Shown here piece by piece: positions 1-15,000 of a DNA stretch of 64,000 nt. The notes under the pieces are model-generated. The model was not told where the DNA came from. It saw only the letters and a list, made by a program, of their open reading frames with translations, and did not search any database. Position 1 is the stretch's first letter, and each line of letters begins with the position of its first letter. The position numbers and the translations under genes are program-made. This DNA comes from Membranipora membranacea (lineage: Eukaryota; Bryozoa; Gymnolaemata; Cheilostomatida; Membraniporidae). The DNA lies in contig OU612074.1 of NCBI GenBank assembly GCA_914767715.1, positions 13,998,062 to 14,062,061 on the forward strand, in the 5' to 3' direction.

Positions 1-3000
1 CATTCTGGAACTTGATAAATTTCTATGTCTTACCTGAACATGGTGCTGTTCTGCAGATTAAACTGATCAGGCAGATAACAATCAAACACATCAGTGAACA
101 CTTCTTTCATCCTGTCAAGGTCATCAAACATACGACCAGGTTCATCGGGTGTAGCCCCAGGCACATACCGACAGTGAGGGTCGAAGGCGCACAGCACCTC
201 CCCGACCTCAGGGCCATTGGTCAGGAACGTAGGTGAGTCGGTCAGATGGTATACCGAGTTGAATCCCACACCTAAAAATGGATCAATGACATGTAGAGCC
301 AACATTAAAGGTCTTAGGCGACACACGTACACGTGCATTCACATATAGCGACCTGCATATTAGTATTGATAGCATTGAAATTCCATCAGGTTCCATCATA
401 CTGGGTCGAAAAGAAATCGATCTTTTGTGAGAAGGAATAAATGTAACTTAACGATGTTAAATGTACTATGCATCACTCACCATACTGCCCAGTTCTGTTG
501 GGGTCATGACCTTTGCTGCCCTCTCCGAGATTCTGAATACCCTCCAGGTCTGATTTACTGAATGGTTTGTTATTATATACACATAGAGCTGGTCCCTGTA
601 AAGGCTTCCAACATTCTTCAAACACCTAATGGGGCAAAAATAAATCTTGCACAAATACCAGACAAAAACAGACATATGCATGTGTTATGGTTATAGGTAA
701 AAGTGTGACTTGTTCTGTTGTTATAAATTTAAGATGTAAAACCCCATTCACAGTTGAGAGCTACTGTGCATGGGTTTTCACATTGATTACTAATATTCAA
801 CTTTATAACAACGGAAAAAGTCACGCTTTTACCTAATGTTACAAGGATGGTCAGGCAGTTTTGCCCAGGTTTCCTTGCGTTGACAAACCCCTATGTACAG
901 CATGATAACCATCGATTCAAAATAGTGTAGCGTTTCCCTGGCTGACCTCTTGAATTGGATAGTTTCTAGTACTTCCTTGGTACAAAAAGTTTCTCTTTTT
1001 CTAACATGCATTGTAAAAAAACCCCAAATCTCTGCCCAATGAACTTGTTTGTACAAAACATGACCAGGAGAACAGATCACACAGCATCCTACAACTCTCG
1101 TCAGCTAACAGTCATCAGAAATTGCAACGCATCAAATCATTTCAATATAAAAACTGAAACAGTTGTACTTGACTTGTATCAGATTGACGCTGACCTTCTC
1201 AGTCGGATGATGTCGGCAGTCTCTGACAAAATGTATCTGTGTAGCTCCTGCATCGTCAGCGTTCTGTAATAACTCTTTGAATATCTCCTTACCACACGGA
1301 TAACTGGACATGATACGCTTAAGTCGTTTAGTTAACTTCTCCTTCTGACCGAACGGTATACCGTGTGAGTGCTTACGTATCGCCTCCTGTGTAAAATTAA
1401 GTTTTCGGCTAATGAAATTTGACCATGGGAGGGGAGTCACTCACACACATGGACTGGACATGGAGTGATGAATTCACACATGTCATATTTTTATATACAT
1501 ATATCGCCTCCTGTGTAATATTTAAAAATGTAGGGTAATGGTCATGAAAGGAAACAGTGACTCTGCCTTTTACAAAGACCAGCACTTATTACCTTTGAGT
1601 AAGAGCGGACTTATTATGTTCAAGATAATTATTCATCACTCATATATGTGAACCAAATAATAAAGCTATGTTTGTTTGTCTAAGGATGATATAAGGGGTG
1701 TCGTCAAATTTCTGGAAAATATTCAAGAGGATTATTGAACAATTTTTCGAATCAAATTACCTCTTCCAACTTCTAGAAGCATTTCGGATGAAAACACACA
1801 GATTATAAATGTTTAGCAAAATTGACTTGAGTTAGAACTAAGAATTAGTTAGCATTCAACAACACTTTTTATAAGAAGCTCAGAGCAGAAAGATCAAGGG
1901 AAATACAAAAAATTAAATATTGTCTCTCTGTAATAAAACACTCCCACTGTATTTTTTGATTACATACCTGTCTCTTGGTGTTCACTCCCAGTCTCTTGGC
2001 GATCTGATATGGCACTAGATTGTGCGCAAACTCCATATTCTGTTGGTCCGGCAGCCAGTTACAGTCGTTGAAGCACAGAGTGGCAGCGTCCACTATACGA
2101 TTACTAGCGTTAGCCAGATATATAGCACCGTGGTCTGATGTTACTTGTGATATGGTTAGCTGACTCTTTTCCATACTGTGATGTAATAGTGTGGCTAAAT
2201 TCAGCAACGTCTGTAAGTCTCTGTTACCTGTGATGTTGAGTAATAGCACGATGTCAGCATGTATTATTTGTAGGAGAATAAATACAAAATAGGTGTAAAT
2301 GCCTAACTTCAACAGGTGTTTGCTCACATTTTGCTCGATCACTGGGGCTCTCATCTTAGAACCTGGACATCGTGTCTAACTGCACCTTATTTTGTGGTGT
2401 CTTGCAACAATGGCACGCAGTTCCCATTATTGAGGTTAATAAATCTATATTTTGTTATTGCCGTGCTCATCACATAGCCTATACTATTAAGTTTTTTTTT
2501 CGTGGAATCATAACAACATGTATACTATTAGTGAACATTGTGGTGTTGTAACTTACCTAGATCCTGCTCTTTAAGCAGCTCGTACATATAGGCCATGGCT
2601 TTGACATAATCTCCTACACTTAATCTGTCTCTCATACCAGCCTTCCTGAATACGTGCTCGTACCTGTCAATAACAATAAACAATGTGACAAGAGGCCAAT
2701 AAGTCGATATACAAATCAAATCAAGGCAAATTTGAGCGCCTTGCTTTTCCTGTCAAATCCTCACTGGTTGATAATCAGTATTTTGACAGGTAGCAGAGTA
2801 AGATTTGGTGAAAATTTGATTATGGACTTATATGCCTATTTAGTGAGAGAGAGGAACTTGATGCTGGTGTTTTTCCCTCCAACCGTTTTGTAAACCTCAT
2901 ATGACAGAGCCTTGTTTGCAGGTGTCACACACAAGTGTCGCAAGTGGCACACATATTTTAAATCTTTGCAAGTAAAATAATAGTGTGATATTATTTATAT

Positions 3001-6000
3001 TTTACCATTTGGTAAAATACAAATACTCGTGGCAACGTTGCAAAGAATATCTATTATGCTGCGAACAAGACTCTGTCATATGATTATTTCAAAACGGTTG
3101 AAAAGAGAAACGCCAGCATCACCACTACCTCATATATAATATTGCGAGATTTAAAACCTGAAAACATCCGGATGTGAGAACAAAATTATCTTGAGCTATA
3201 AGATCCAACTCACTTGTGCAGTTCATAAGGCAGCTCAAAGAGATACGGGGCGCAGTCTCTGGCTCCCTTCAAAACTACTCTGTCCGCTGATACTAAGCTA
3301 TCTCCAATCAGTATGAAATTACCTAGATTTCCAAGCATCTCCTCTGATACTTTGTTATCCTGTTTCAAAATAAAGCACACAAAGTTTATCAGAGAGATTC
3401 GGTCAAATATTGAGCAAGTAAACAGATTTGTTTCCTTTGGTATTAAATCAGGTCTGAATAACTTGATGACTGGGCATTAAATCTCCCAAAAATTTTTGAT
3501 GGACAGTTTCTGAAACGAGAAATCTTTGTTCTTGCTGATACATTGACATATCACACCATATTTTATACAAATAGCATGCATCAAATTCATGTGGATCTGC
3601 TGGGATACTAAACCTAAATCGGTTGCAGTGATTGAAAGAAACATCAAATTTTGAAGTTTTTAAACTTTATACACACCCAGTACACGCCCAACATGCGCCC
3701 TTTACATACCTGAATAAACTGGTAGATATCATAACAGACTTTCTTTGTAAGTTGATAAGATGACACAGCCTGAGAAATATTGGACTGCAGGTAATTGAGC
3801 TGTGACATAACCTGGTCTATGGTGACCGGCTTACGGACACCAAGATACGTCTTCAATCTATCCGACACTGTAACGAACAGTGCAAAATATGGTGAGTATA
3901 AATGAAAGTGAAAGGCAGACGGAAGAAAATGTTGAGATTATACGTTTACGATAAAATTCAACACGGTGATTCAAGACAGCAATAATACGCTAAGTAGTGA
4001 AGAATGCTCATGGAGAAAATTTGATGGTTAAAATCTACTCAACTTCATTACCTATCAATAACTCCCACCTCCGTCATCAGCTGGTAAAAACTTGTCCTAG
4101 CTAACATTAATTTATTCTCAAACTAGCAAAACTAAACTCTTTAGATTACAGAGTCCTCTAAGGCAGATTTAAGACCTGTAAATTATGTCCTAGCATATGA
4201 ACACATATCACTACTGCATACAAACTGGACAGAGAAACTTGGTACAATATTCAAATTTATACAGCATATAACTATGCACAGTACACACCTACATACAGTG
4301 TAAACTTATATACAGTGTAAACTTATATACAATATACTTTGATATATATTGAGTATACAACTATCTATACAATATATAATCATACACAGAATATAACTTA
4401 GTATATAGCACTAACTTCTATAAATCTAAGTACTCACATGAAATGCCTAGGGTGGCAGAATCCATAATAGGTTCTACATAACACAGCAGGCCGTGTAGCT
4501 CGCTAGGATATAATATCTCTGGTGAGACTAGCTCTGATCCAGACTTCTCTCCTGCCCACTGAAGCAGTGATTCCTGAGGCTGTTTCATGATTGGTAGGAA
4601 TGGCACCATCCTCAACTGTGCCTGAATATCATCTGTAAAATGAAGAAAGTAATCATTATAGATCAATTTCTTACCGGAGGTATGACATGCAATGAAGGGT
4701 GCATCACTGAGCGATACACCAGACCTGTGTTATATGTTTAGCTAAGATTCATTTCAAGACATTCGTATGTGCAAAGTTCGCATGTTCACTCTCTTCAGCA
4801 AAACTCAACTTTATGCAACTTCATTGCTATTGGTGTTAATGTTACCACAATTGAGTATAGATTCAAGATTAAGACCAGATAGTGAAAGTAGATTCCAATT
4901 TCCAACTTTAAAAAAAGATGGGACGACAACATTGTTTGAACACTATGTTGAAAAAAAGAGGGTCTCCAATCAACAACTGAGACTTGCAGGCTCAATATCA
5001 ATGAGATATCTGCAAAGGTCTTACTGTAAATATCTGGTGAGCTTGAGAGTCGGCTCTCCATGTATTGAAGTAAGGCACATGTTCTCGCTGAAGCTGCTCT
5101 CTGATTGGTTGAATACAGTTCAGGAATAGACTGAGCTCTCTCCAACAACTCAGTGTCAGGAAGGTCGTTGCTGATCATACCCAAACTTTCAAGTATAGCG
5201 AGTCTTTGAGCTGATAAAAATGTAGCCTTTGTTCCATGAGGGAATCTACCATCATCTAAAACCATTTTCAAGAAATATTGCGATAATTAAATTAATGACA
5301 TATTCCAACTAACTAACAACCTTACCAATAGATGATGCAGTTGTTGATGTGAATGAGACTACAGTCACCTGTGTTGATCCATCACAAAAGGTACTCTTTA
5401 ACCTTCAGTAAAACTCATTAAACATAATAAATACAACATAAATTAAATTCGGAGTTGTACTCTTAATGTCAGAGAGGGGATAAAAAAAAGTCAATTTCTG
5501 GAGCTGTGATTTAGAATCAACAGTAAGAATTTTAAGAGTGAGAGCAGACATTTACCTTTAGAGTAGAGTACAGCTAGTTGTTGACTGGTAGGATTGATCA
5601 GATCTTGTATAAAGCTGAGAGTTTTACCATCTGGAGTGACAGGTATGCAGGCATGTGACCTGATAAGCTCATATAATAATTTATCTCCTGAGTCCAGAGC
5701 GTGCAGAATCATCACACTCCTGATCTCTTCTGGTATTCTACAAAACATAATTGAACATATTTTTGTGAAGACCACAAAAGATCCCTGCAATGCTAAACAA
5801 AAATGATTTTCATTGAAATGAAATGTTTGTACTAAATATATTTCAATTTTCCTCATTTATAACCCTTACAGCGCTCGCACTCAGTCAGGGTGCTATGATT
5901 TTGAGTCATCCAAAACTCACATTTCATTCTGTTCATTTAAATTTTTTATTCTCAACAAAGGTTTTCCAAAACTTTATTTCTCAAGTCAGGTTACTGGATG

Positions 6001-9000
6001 TAATGCCGCTGTTTTCTATCCCTAATAATATTTCATGATAGCCATCACCATTAATTCAAAGGTACAGAATTGAAAGTACAGACACATTTGGATATTGACT
6101 TACTTGGAAAGATTTGGGAACACAATCTTCTGATATAACATCTGTCTGGTCAGAGTTCTCTCTATCACTGGTTCATCACAACCAGCCTAATGAGAAAAAC
6201 AAGAAAATATTTGAGATCATTCGAAGATATCTCTGACAACTTGTTAACATTATACATCGTCTAGCATAGTTCTTGAAAACATTTCTCCAGCCATTATTTT
6301 GGCTCTTCACATTAAAAAGATTTCTAGGGTTGGAGCTTTTTTCTGGAGGATTGCCGGTATAAACATACAATTCGGACACACAACAAATTATGATCGATAT
6401 GATGCATCCACCTACTGCATTTATCCACAATATGTATTCAAAGTACTCACCTTATTGAAGCACATGAGCACATCATCAGGCAGATTGAGTACGAGATTTT
6501 TAGATGAAGCCATGATAAGCTCCACTAGTCTGAAGGCTGGAGCTGATATGTTACTGGATCTTATCTCTGAGTCCAGAAGTACAGTGTTCTCCAGAGTTAC
6601 CTGGAACCGAGAAAAAAGTGAAATGTGTGATATAAACAAATGATAGATACTTGATAGAAACAAACAGGGAGTCATGAAATCTTCGATGACTTTTATTGTC
6701 ATTGAAGATTGGCTGTAATTTTAAACTGACGCTGAGGTATTCCTGAATTTGAATCCAATGAGAATTGATACCAATATCAGCACCAACACTTGCCGTGAGG
6801 ATTAAAATGTGACAAAGCCATAGAGAAAGTGAAAACAACAGCGCTGCGAGAGCTTTAAATGGGCTGACGAGATATACATTATAAAAAGACCCATTTTCGT
6901 CAGCACATGTACATAATTGGTAGTTCACAAATGGACTCATGTAGATAGAACTCCTGAGTTAAATCTTACATTCAGAGTTTGACAGCAGCCCTCCGTCTAC
7001 AGATCAATATGTTTGAGACTGATTAACTTACCCATTTGTTGTCCCTCGAGAAAAGTTTCTGCTCTGTGAGAGGAGAAACTAGTTTACTGTAGAACTGTTG
7101 TACTAGGGGCATACAACTCTGGGTCACATGACTCACTCTCGGCCACAGGAGGTAAAATGAATATCCACTCGGGTCTACCAATGTCTTCAGATCTTCCAGC
7201 ATCAGCATGTAGGACTAAAGCAAGAAAAACACAATGCATAAAACAAGCTGAAGTAAAAAATTTGTATTTTCACTTCTATATCATAGTTGGACACAGAATT
7301 TTTACTCCACTTCATCACCACATCCTAATTTAGCAAGAACAAATAATTACGTCAAACGACCGTTAAAAAATCTTACAGTATCAGACATCAACAAAAGGTA
7401 TATTTTGATAATTGATGCGTAATGACATACTCCCTGTTATATATATGTTATTGCAAGTGGAATCATATTTAGTGGTGCCAGGGTTGAATGCTACTTCAAG
7501 TGAGTAAAGACCAGTAAACTAGCCTCTTAGTTGTACCAGATTAGTGTGAGATAGGACGGGTACCAAAGAGTCTGCAATTGGCCCTCGCTCGAAACCATCG
7601 AACATTAATTTGACTCACCTTACAAACACTATCACTCATGAGTACAGTATTCCACTCTACCAGCTGATTACTCTTATTATCTGTGACCTTCTCTATAAGA
7701 TGACGTCTGTTTGACGTGACGGCGAAGGCTCCGTTTATGTGTACTGGAAGCCCAGATTTGATAGGTAAGGGGAGATAACAGAACAGATTACATCCAGTAT
7801 TAGAGAGCTCTGAGGCTTCAGCTGAGTCAGCACCAGATACCGAGCGCACAGTCAGCAGCTCACTGGATATACCTGTAAAGTCACATCAACTTTTTCAAAG
7901 AATTTGTTATGGAATAGATTTTAGGCTTAGTTGACAGATTTTATTATTGCTGTATATGTACAGATTTGTTTCCTATCTGTGGTAATGATGTTTTGCAAGT
8001 AGCCAAAATCTCAGGATTTGCTAAGTTACCGTAGAAAAAGGCAGAGATTTGTTTAAAACTGAACCAATGTATCAACTAAATATAGTGTCCATAATTTGCA
8101 ATCAAACTATGACGAAACATGATAAATATTATAATGATATATATTAAAATGTCAGCACTGATAATCATCAACCTTCTACTTCTATATTTCATGTATATCC
8201 TTTGCTTCATGTTTCAATCAATAAATTATTCACTTGATGTACATTCATCATCAACTTATATTACTCACTTAGTTGTTGCAAAGCTACAGCCACGCCCCCT
8301 ACTGGAGTTAGCCCCTCATGTCGGAGAGCCGAGTCCATCGCATCTCCTTCTCCCATTGATGATGTCACTAACCACTCAGTACATGTGTCCTTAGGCCCTT
8401 CCATTATCCTCAGAAAGTGACAGCCCTCACGAGTTTGTTTGTATCGAACCTTAGAAGAGGAATAAAGAGAGTATAATTATGAATGTCAACTAAAGGGCAT
8501 CCACATGGTACAAAAATGCATTTTGAGTCAGTGTTGTGCCACAGTGTGTTTGGGAGTTAGAGGTAACTATTGAAAAGAGAATCAGATATAATATCAAATC
8601 AAGAGCATCAATAAAGTTCACATTACAGGTAAACCTCACATACGATATGTTCGAGAAGATTTGCATTGAATTCCAGCCAATTGAATTATGGTGGCTTTAA
8701 TCTGGTAGCAACCCCCGCAAATTTGGCTTGAAATGCAACTTAATTTCAGAAACACCTCAATTGTTATCAGCTCGAACACCTCTATCAGATACCTGACAAA
8801 CTCCTTTCCGGCAATTTTCTAAATGCGAGTGACAGATAGGGGCTCGGAGACTGCCGATGGACTAAACTCCCTCTTGGAAGCAATGAATTAACTGACATGA
8901 GTGTAAGATTATTTAACTCACTTACCTTCATAAGAATAGATGATTCTGGTAGAACAGGTTTACTACCGCTGCTACTCAGTCTGTTCATTCTATTAGTCTG

Positions 9001-12000
9001 TGAAAAATTAAATAACAATTCATATAAAATTTTATATAAAACCGGGAAGTAAAGAAAACAATAATGCTTAAAGATCAACTCAGAAAGGCGATATTGCAGA
9101 AATGGGATTTAGATACAGCCATCGTGCTGCTTACTATGATGGATCGGTGAAAGCTCAAACTATGGTTGCGATATTCACATGATAAGCACAGTCTATAAGC
9201 GCACTTTCTAAAGTGAGAGTTAGTACATATTATATATCTATGCTGAATCTAGAAAAAGCAGTTGACAAATCTAATGCCAGCCTTAAGTATGTGTGTGTGT
9301 TCTATAACCTGACTCTACTGGGTTTAACTTAGGAGGAGTCGCCCTACCCCCCTCAAACCCAACTCAATAAAGTCAGGCTATGACATGAATTGATAACAAG
9401 GTGGAAACATCAAGGGGTAGACAATAATAATAAAAGTACTATGAAAGGCTTAAAATTGACACATCTAAATTGCAATAATTTGTGAAATAAAAAAAGAACA
9501 AGTGTATTAGTTAATAAAACTGGTGAATGTTATTGATAACAACAGAGGAGGAAACAGTTTTACCGTCGAAGCAAATCGGGAATTCCGTCTATCCCGCTGA
9601 TCCTGTGAAATTATCAAGGAAAGCAAAAATGGAACAATGAAATGAAATGATCATTTACAATGGAGGATAAGCAAGTGGAACAGTGGGCTCTATAGGAACC
9701 AGGGAAACTCTCGTCTAACTACGACTACAGCAAACTAACGTAAGGAAAACAGTGAGCACAATTTCATGATGTTGCGTTGTCGAACTTGGTGTATATATAT
9801 GATTATTCCATCTCGGTGTTTCCAGCTATACAAGGCTACGATCGACTGTTCTGCCTGTGCTGCTTTCCTTAACAGGCCAGATTCTGGGCTCAGACAACTA
9901 ATGGGAAGCAACTCCGAATTGATGTGCAAATAAAGGGTTGATCTCAAATTACTGCTGCCACTCAGGCAAATTTGTACCTATTGAATTCTGAATAGTCCCA
10001 ACATAACTAAATGTGGCTTTAATCTCAGAATTGTCACCTAAAGGGCACATAATTTGGGCAAACTGATCTTCAAAATCAGGGTATGAAATTAATGCACAGT
10101 TCCTTAATGATATCAGATATACACAATAAAAGGAGAGCATAGAGATGATTTCATACCTGTAGCATACTGGAGGCAGCCTTTAGTATACTGCTCTGTCTGG
10201 TAAACTCCTGCTCATCTTCTGTTAGATCTTTTACTGATGAAGGTAAATTAATGGGTACTCTGAGCTCACCTGAATATATATATGTCATTATGTAAAAATT
10301 ATAATAATAATTATGTTATAAATGGATATCTTCAATACTATCCCACATCTCATCTTAATAAATATTTGTCATTATTTTATTATTATTATAGTAAAGATAT
10401 TGTTTAAGGCTATCACATAATGCAATATTCTGGTATTGACAGGGATATCTAATTTTGGGTCGCCATTGGTGGAACTCCATTATCAGCCGCAGCCCCGCCA
10501 ACAAATGGGCGATAACAAAATGCCACAAACATCGACCGAGCAATCTATGAACAACTCAACCCAGTTAATTCAAGTCAATTATATCAATTGAGAGTTTACC
10601 CTGTTTGGTTACCATCGTTGGGGACCCAGGCAAAGTTGCATTGTTGAAAGGTTACTTTTATGATTGGTCATAAGAAGGATCATTTATGATAAGAGATTAT
10701 ATACTCTAATGATTTGAAAGAAAATAGTTTTGTTTTAATTAAAATTTCTCCTCTAAAAGGAAACAAGAACGGCAATGGTAGTGCTCACTTGACAGATGCT
10801 AATGATAGTTTTCTCTGTGAATACATAAAATGTTCAGGAATATGTATAAGTATTGATATTACACAACACCATTATATATATATATAGGTATTACATACAT
10901 AAATTTTTGGATATAGATACAGATGATACATACGGATATATTTGACGGGTTCTTTGCTGACTGCGTAGAGAAGATTAGCCTGGTGTGGCTCATGATGATC
11001 TAGTAGATGATAGACTGAGACCTTACGGACATTCTGTGTGAACAGTAGGAGGCTGTCACAAGAACGCGCCAACATCTCCAACAGTTTTGTCATCTAGATC
11101 ACAGGAAAGAATTAAAAGTTGAAAAATTTTTTTTGAAAGACCACAAAATTGTGTCTACGTCACAAGAGGGTAGAGGTTCATTTGATTGTATAATAGCTCA
11201 TAATCCATGAGTGATCTCATTTTATTGTACAGGAGCTCAACTCATAGACAATTTTGACTCATTATTTGATGAATGGTAGTCCAAAATGAACAAGACAGGG
11301 AACTCAATAGAACCATCAACCAAATATTTATGCCAAATTAGTTACTGATGGGAGGTGGACATGCTCCAATGGGAATCTTTATGGCGTAATAATTGCCATC
11401 ACCTACCTCTTCCCTATGATAATGTAGACCGCTGATCTCACTTTTCCTGGCCTGTTCAGCGTTACGTAGCGGGAATCTGAACAGCGTCCCGTCATAAGAT
11501 ACTCCATGGCCTTTGTGTCTGAGATCAGCGCCGAATACACCAGTGTAAGGTTTAAACTGATTCTTCAGAGTACCCAGAGCTTTGTGATTCTTCTTCAGGT
11601 CTATTTTAATTCCTGGTTTGCTGGCATCTGGTATACTTTTACCTGCAATTGAGCAATGTACCAAAGTCTATCAAAATTAGAATCAAATCAAAATATGTAT
11701 TGGTTTCAAGTTTAAAGCAGTCAAAGGTGTTTTTGTTGTGATTGATACACACAACTACAGGGTAGATTTAAATAATAATGTGATATATAGTTAAAAAATA
11801 TTAAAAAAAGTGTACAATGATAATTATAATTAACTCCCTCGTGAATTGAATTAAACTTGGGAACAAACTAAAGATCAACAAAAATTCAGCTGCATTAATT
11901 GAAAAATTGAAAAATGGCGACCAGCTCCAACTTAGTCACTCATCTATGGTGAGTTTATGGCCTTGCACTTACTCGCTGGTATGAATCCTTAATTGTGACT

Positions 12001-15000
12001 CACCCAGATGAGTAGTTAATGAGTGCGTTGAAACTTTTGTCACTCATTTTTAGTAAGGTAATCACTTTGCCCTAAGAAACTTGCTCACTCGATGAGTCCA
12101 AATTTGGCACTTACCCAGATGAGTAGTATGAGGATCAAATATGACAACATAATTCCTGCTGACAAAGCTCGGCACATCAGTAAGGTTGTACACAGCGTTA
12201 AATCCGAGTCCGAACCCTCCAATCTTCTCCGTCTGAGTGGATTTAGTCGCTCCACTCAGCTTTATTATCGCCTCAAAGTCAGTATCAGAGAAGACAGCGT
12301 TATTATAGACCCACAGAGCTGGACCCTGACACTCCTTCATTCCTGTATGAAAAAAATAAGGTGGTGAGGTATGATATCAGGTTAAATTGTTACAATGGGT
12401 CTTAATAAGGCCATGTGCAATTGTTGGTTATTGGGGGGGGGGGGGTGGAGGGGCAGCCAAACAGACTACCAGATACAACACAGCGGCTAGCTCTAGGTAA
12501 CTCAGAAACTTTTATAAAGGTGGTGATCAGTTTGAATAATGAGGAAAATTGTTCATTACGTATGCCGACAGCAATTCATTGATATTGTATATATAATCAT
12601 ACTTCTGCTCTGTTACAATTGGATGAAAATTTAAGCGTTTAATTTAACCTGTTTCCCTGAGTGAAAATATGACCTAAAATTCCAAAACATGAAGTCCCAC
12701 TTAGAACTCAAGAAAGTTACACTACATTATTGATAAACACCAGTATTTTATAAAACTTATAAAACTTTATAAAACTGTAAGTCATTCACAATTCACAAAT
12801 CACATCCACAATAGTCGTGTATTTGAGATAGTAACTCACCATCATCTATAAGACAGCTCTGTGAGTCAGCGTTCGTTCTCTCGTCATACATAAATCTGAC
12901 CTCAGTAGCGCCGGCATCGTCAGCATTCTGTAGTAACTCTTTGGGTACAGCAAACCCATCAGAGTACTCCTTTAGTAGGTTGTGTAGCCTTCTAGTTAGC
13001 GGCTCTGACTGTCCAAAACTCTCGCCTAACTCAAAGCTATCCGTGTCTAACATCCTATTTGTGTAAAAATCAAAGTTAGAAAACTGCTGAAACTTGCATT
13101 ATTAGGCACAAAGCTGATGCCAACCGCTGTGCAAGATCTGATGTCTTTGCTCAGTCATCAAAAGTTTTATTAAAGTTGAATTCAGCAACATGCCAACGGC
13201 TTATGGCTTTGCATAAGCCGTTGGCATGTTGCTGAATTCAACTTTAATAAAACTTTTTGCATAAGCGTGTAAATATGAGTTGACTCGACAGCCGAGAGCT
13301 TCCTAAGCCCACCTTAATGGTACACTCAACTTGTCTCTATCAATATGCAGACTGGATGAGCAAAATCAGCATTTATGAATAATTGATGATTTGTGTAAAG
13401 TTCATGCTTGCAAAATGTAAACACAGCATCGATGTTTTAATTACTCATTCTCCACTTGAGACGAAATTATGACATAACGGTGGGGATGAAACTTTACAGG
13501 TGTTTATCTCATTATGCTCGGATGAAGGTCGTAAAACCCTGTATCCATAACACATATAAGTGATCAACCCTGGGCCTTCTATAAAACCTTGATATCATCA
13601 CACTATATAATGTGTGAATAACCTTGGGCCTCAAATCTTTGTAGTGGGTATGCAACTCCAACTTGTTTTCCAATGAGCCTTTTTTGAATACATGATACTA
13701 TACAGAGTATAACACCACACCCATGACAGCATGTTTGTAATACACCACAATATCATATAATACTTTGGCTGTTATTGCAATAAAATGTACCAGTTCTGAC
13801 TAACGGGGTATCGTTTATAACAATCCCAGAATACAGCATTAGGCTGGAATTCCCAGAGAAACTAGGTCAAACCTTTGTTATTGTTCACTAGACATTCCGG
13901 TGATTGACATTGTGTTATGGGCTACTCTTCATCAGTGTGGGTGGTCTTAATAGTCTGAAGGATGGCACAAGTGACATGTTGGCTTTTAATCAACACAATG
14001 TTGTTGGTCTGAGCCACAAACCTGTTGACAAGGGAAGGCACACCAAGTTGTTCAGCCAGTTCATTACTGATACCGGGATGTACAAATGTGACAGCTTCTG
14101 TGTGGTCCAGCTGTGATCGACGTTCTCTCAGCCAATCAGTATCACAGAAAGTACACTCTGTGACAGGTGACAGACTCAGTAGGTGGTCATTATCAGTCAG
14201 TACTGGTACAAGTAACCTGCAAAGGAGAAACAAGAATGACATATAAAAGAGAGATAATCAATATTGACAATCGATGTATGCTATAACCAAGGAGTTCCTC
14301 CTTGCTATAACAAGGACTCTATTGAATACTGATTGGTATACCAGGAGATCAGGCAGAATTTGTATACCAGATTTACCTTGGAACCCAAAAAAATGCATGC
14401 CATTTCTGATTCACATGTTTGTCAAGTTATTATTATGTCTGCTAATTATTTAATTGCATTGAATTAAAACATTATGGTTGTCTTTTATTTGGATTGCTCA
14501 TTTTTTTTATCATTTATTTATAGAGATTTCCTTAAAAATGTACAGATAAAAGAAAGAATCCTGTTATAAATAACTTGTTGCACTCTTGAAAAAAAAAACA
14601 TAATGAGTCTACAACCCAAATACTTTTTGAGGGCAATAGATTTTATTTATCAGCAATTGTCTCACCTTTGTTTGATATGCTCACTGATCTCTTCACCAGG
14701 TAGAGGCTTTAGTTGGTTGATGATATCTAAAACTAATCGGAGATCAGCAGAGACCTCATCTCTATCAAATAATTCTATCTGAAGATATTTCTCTCTGATC
14801 AAAATCAGAACCTCTGAAAAAACCAGAAGACAGATAGACAGATTTGATAGGAATTTTACTAAAACTGCTAATAAATAACTGCCATATTTCAATCATTCCA
14901 TCTTCTTCCGAGTTAATAATCAATAATGTCTATTTTATTTCCATTAAATAAAATTCAATACGACTGCACTTTTTCACTTGATTCAGTGAGAGGGATTGCT

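Noticed and set aside
4767-5129. 120-codon plus-strand frame
   Set aside because: A shadow opposite the sacsin exon 5,255-5,025, with no domain.
12433-12445. G-run as a functional element
   Set aside because: A simple homopolymer in an intron. Similar runs occur near 31,610, 38,808 and 60,763.
12793-13053. A new gene start at the Met opening the SRR2 ATPase exon
   Set aside because: A splice acceptor sits directly before it, and the phase and sacsin homology run on from the exon ending at 14,022.
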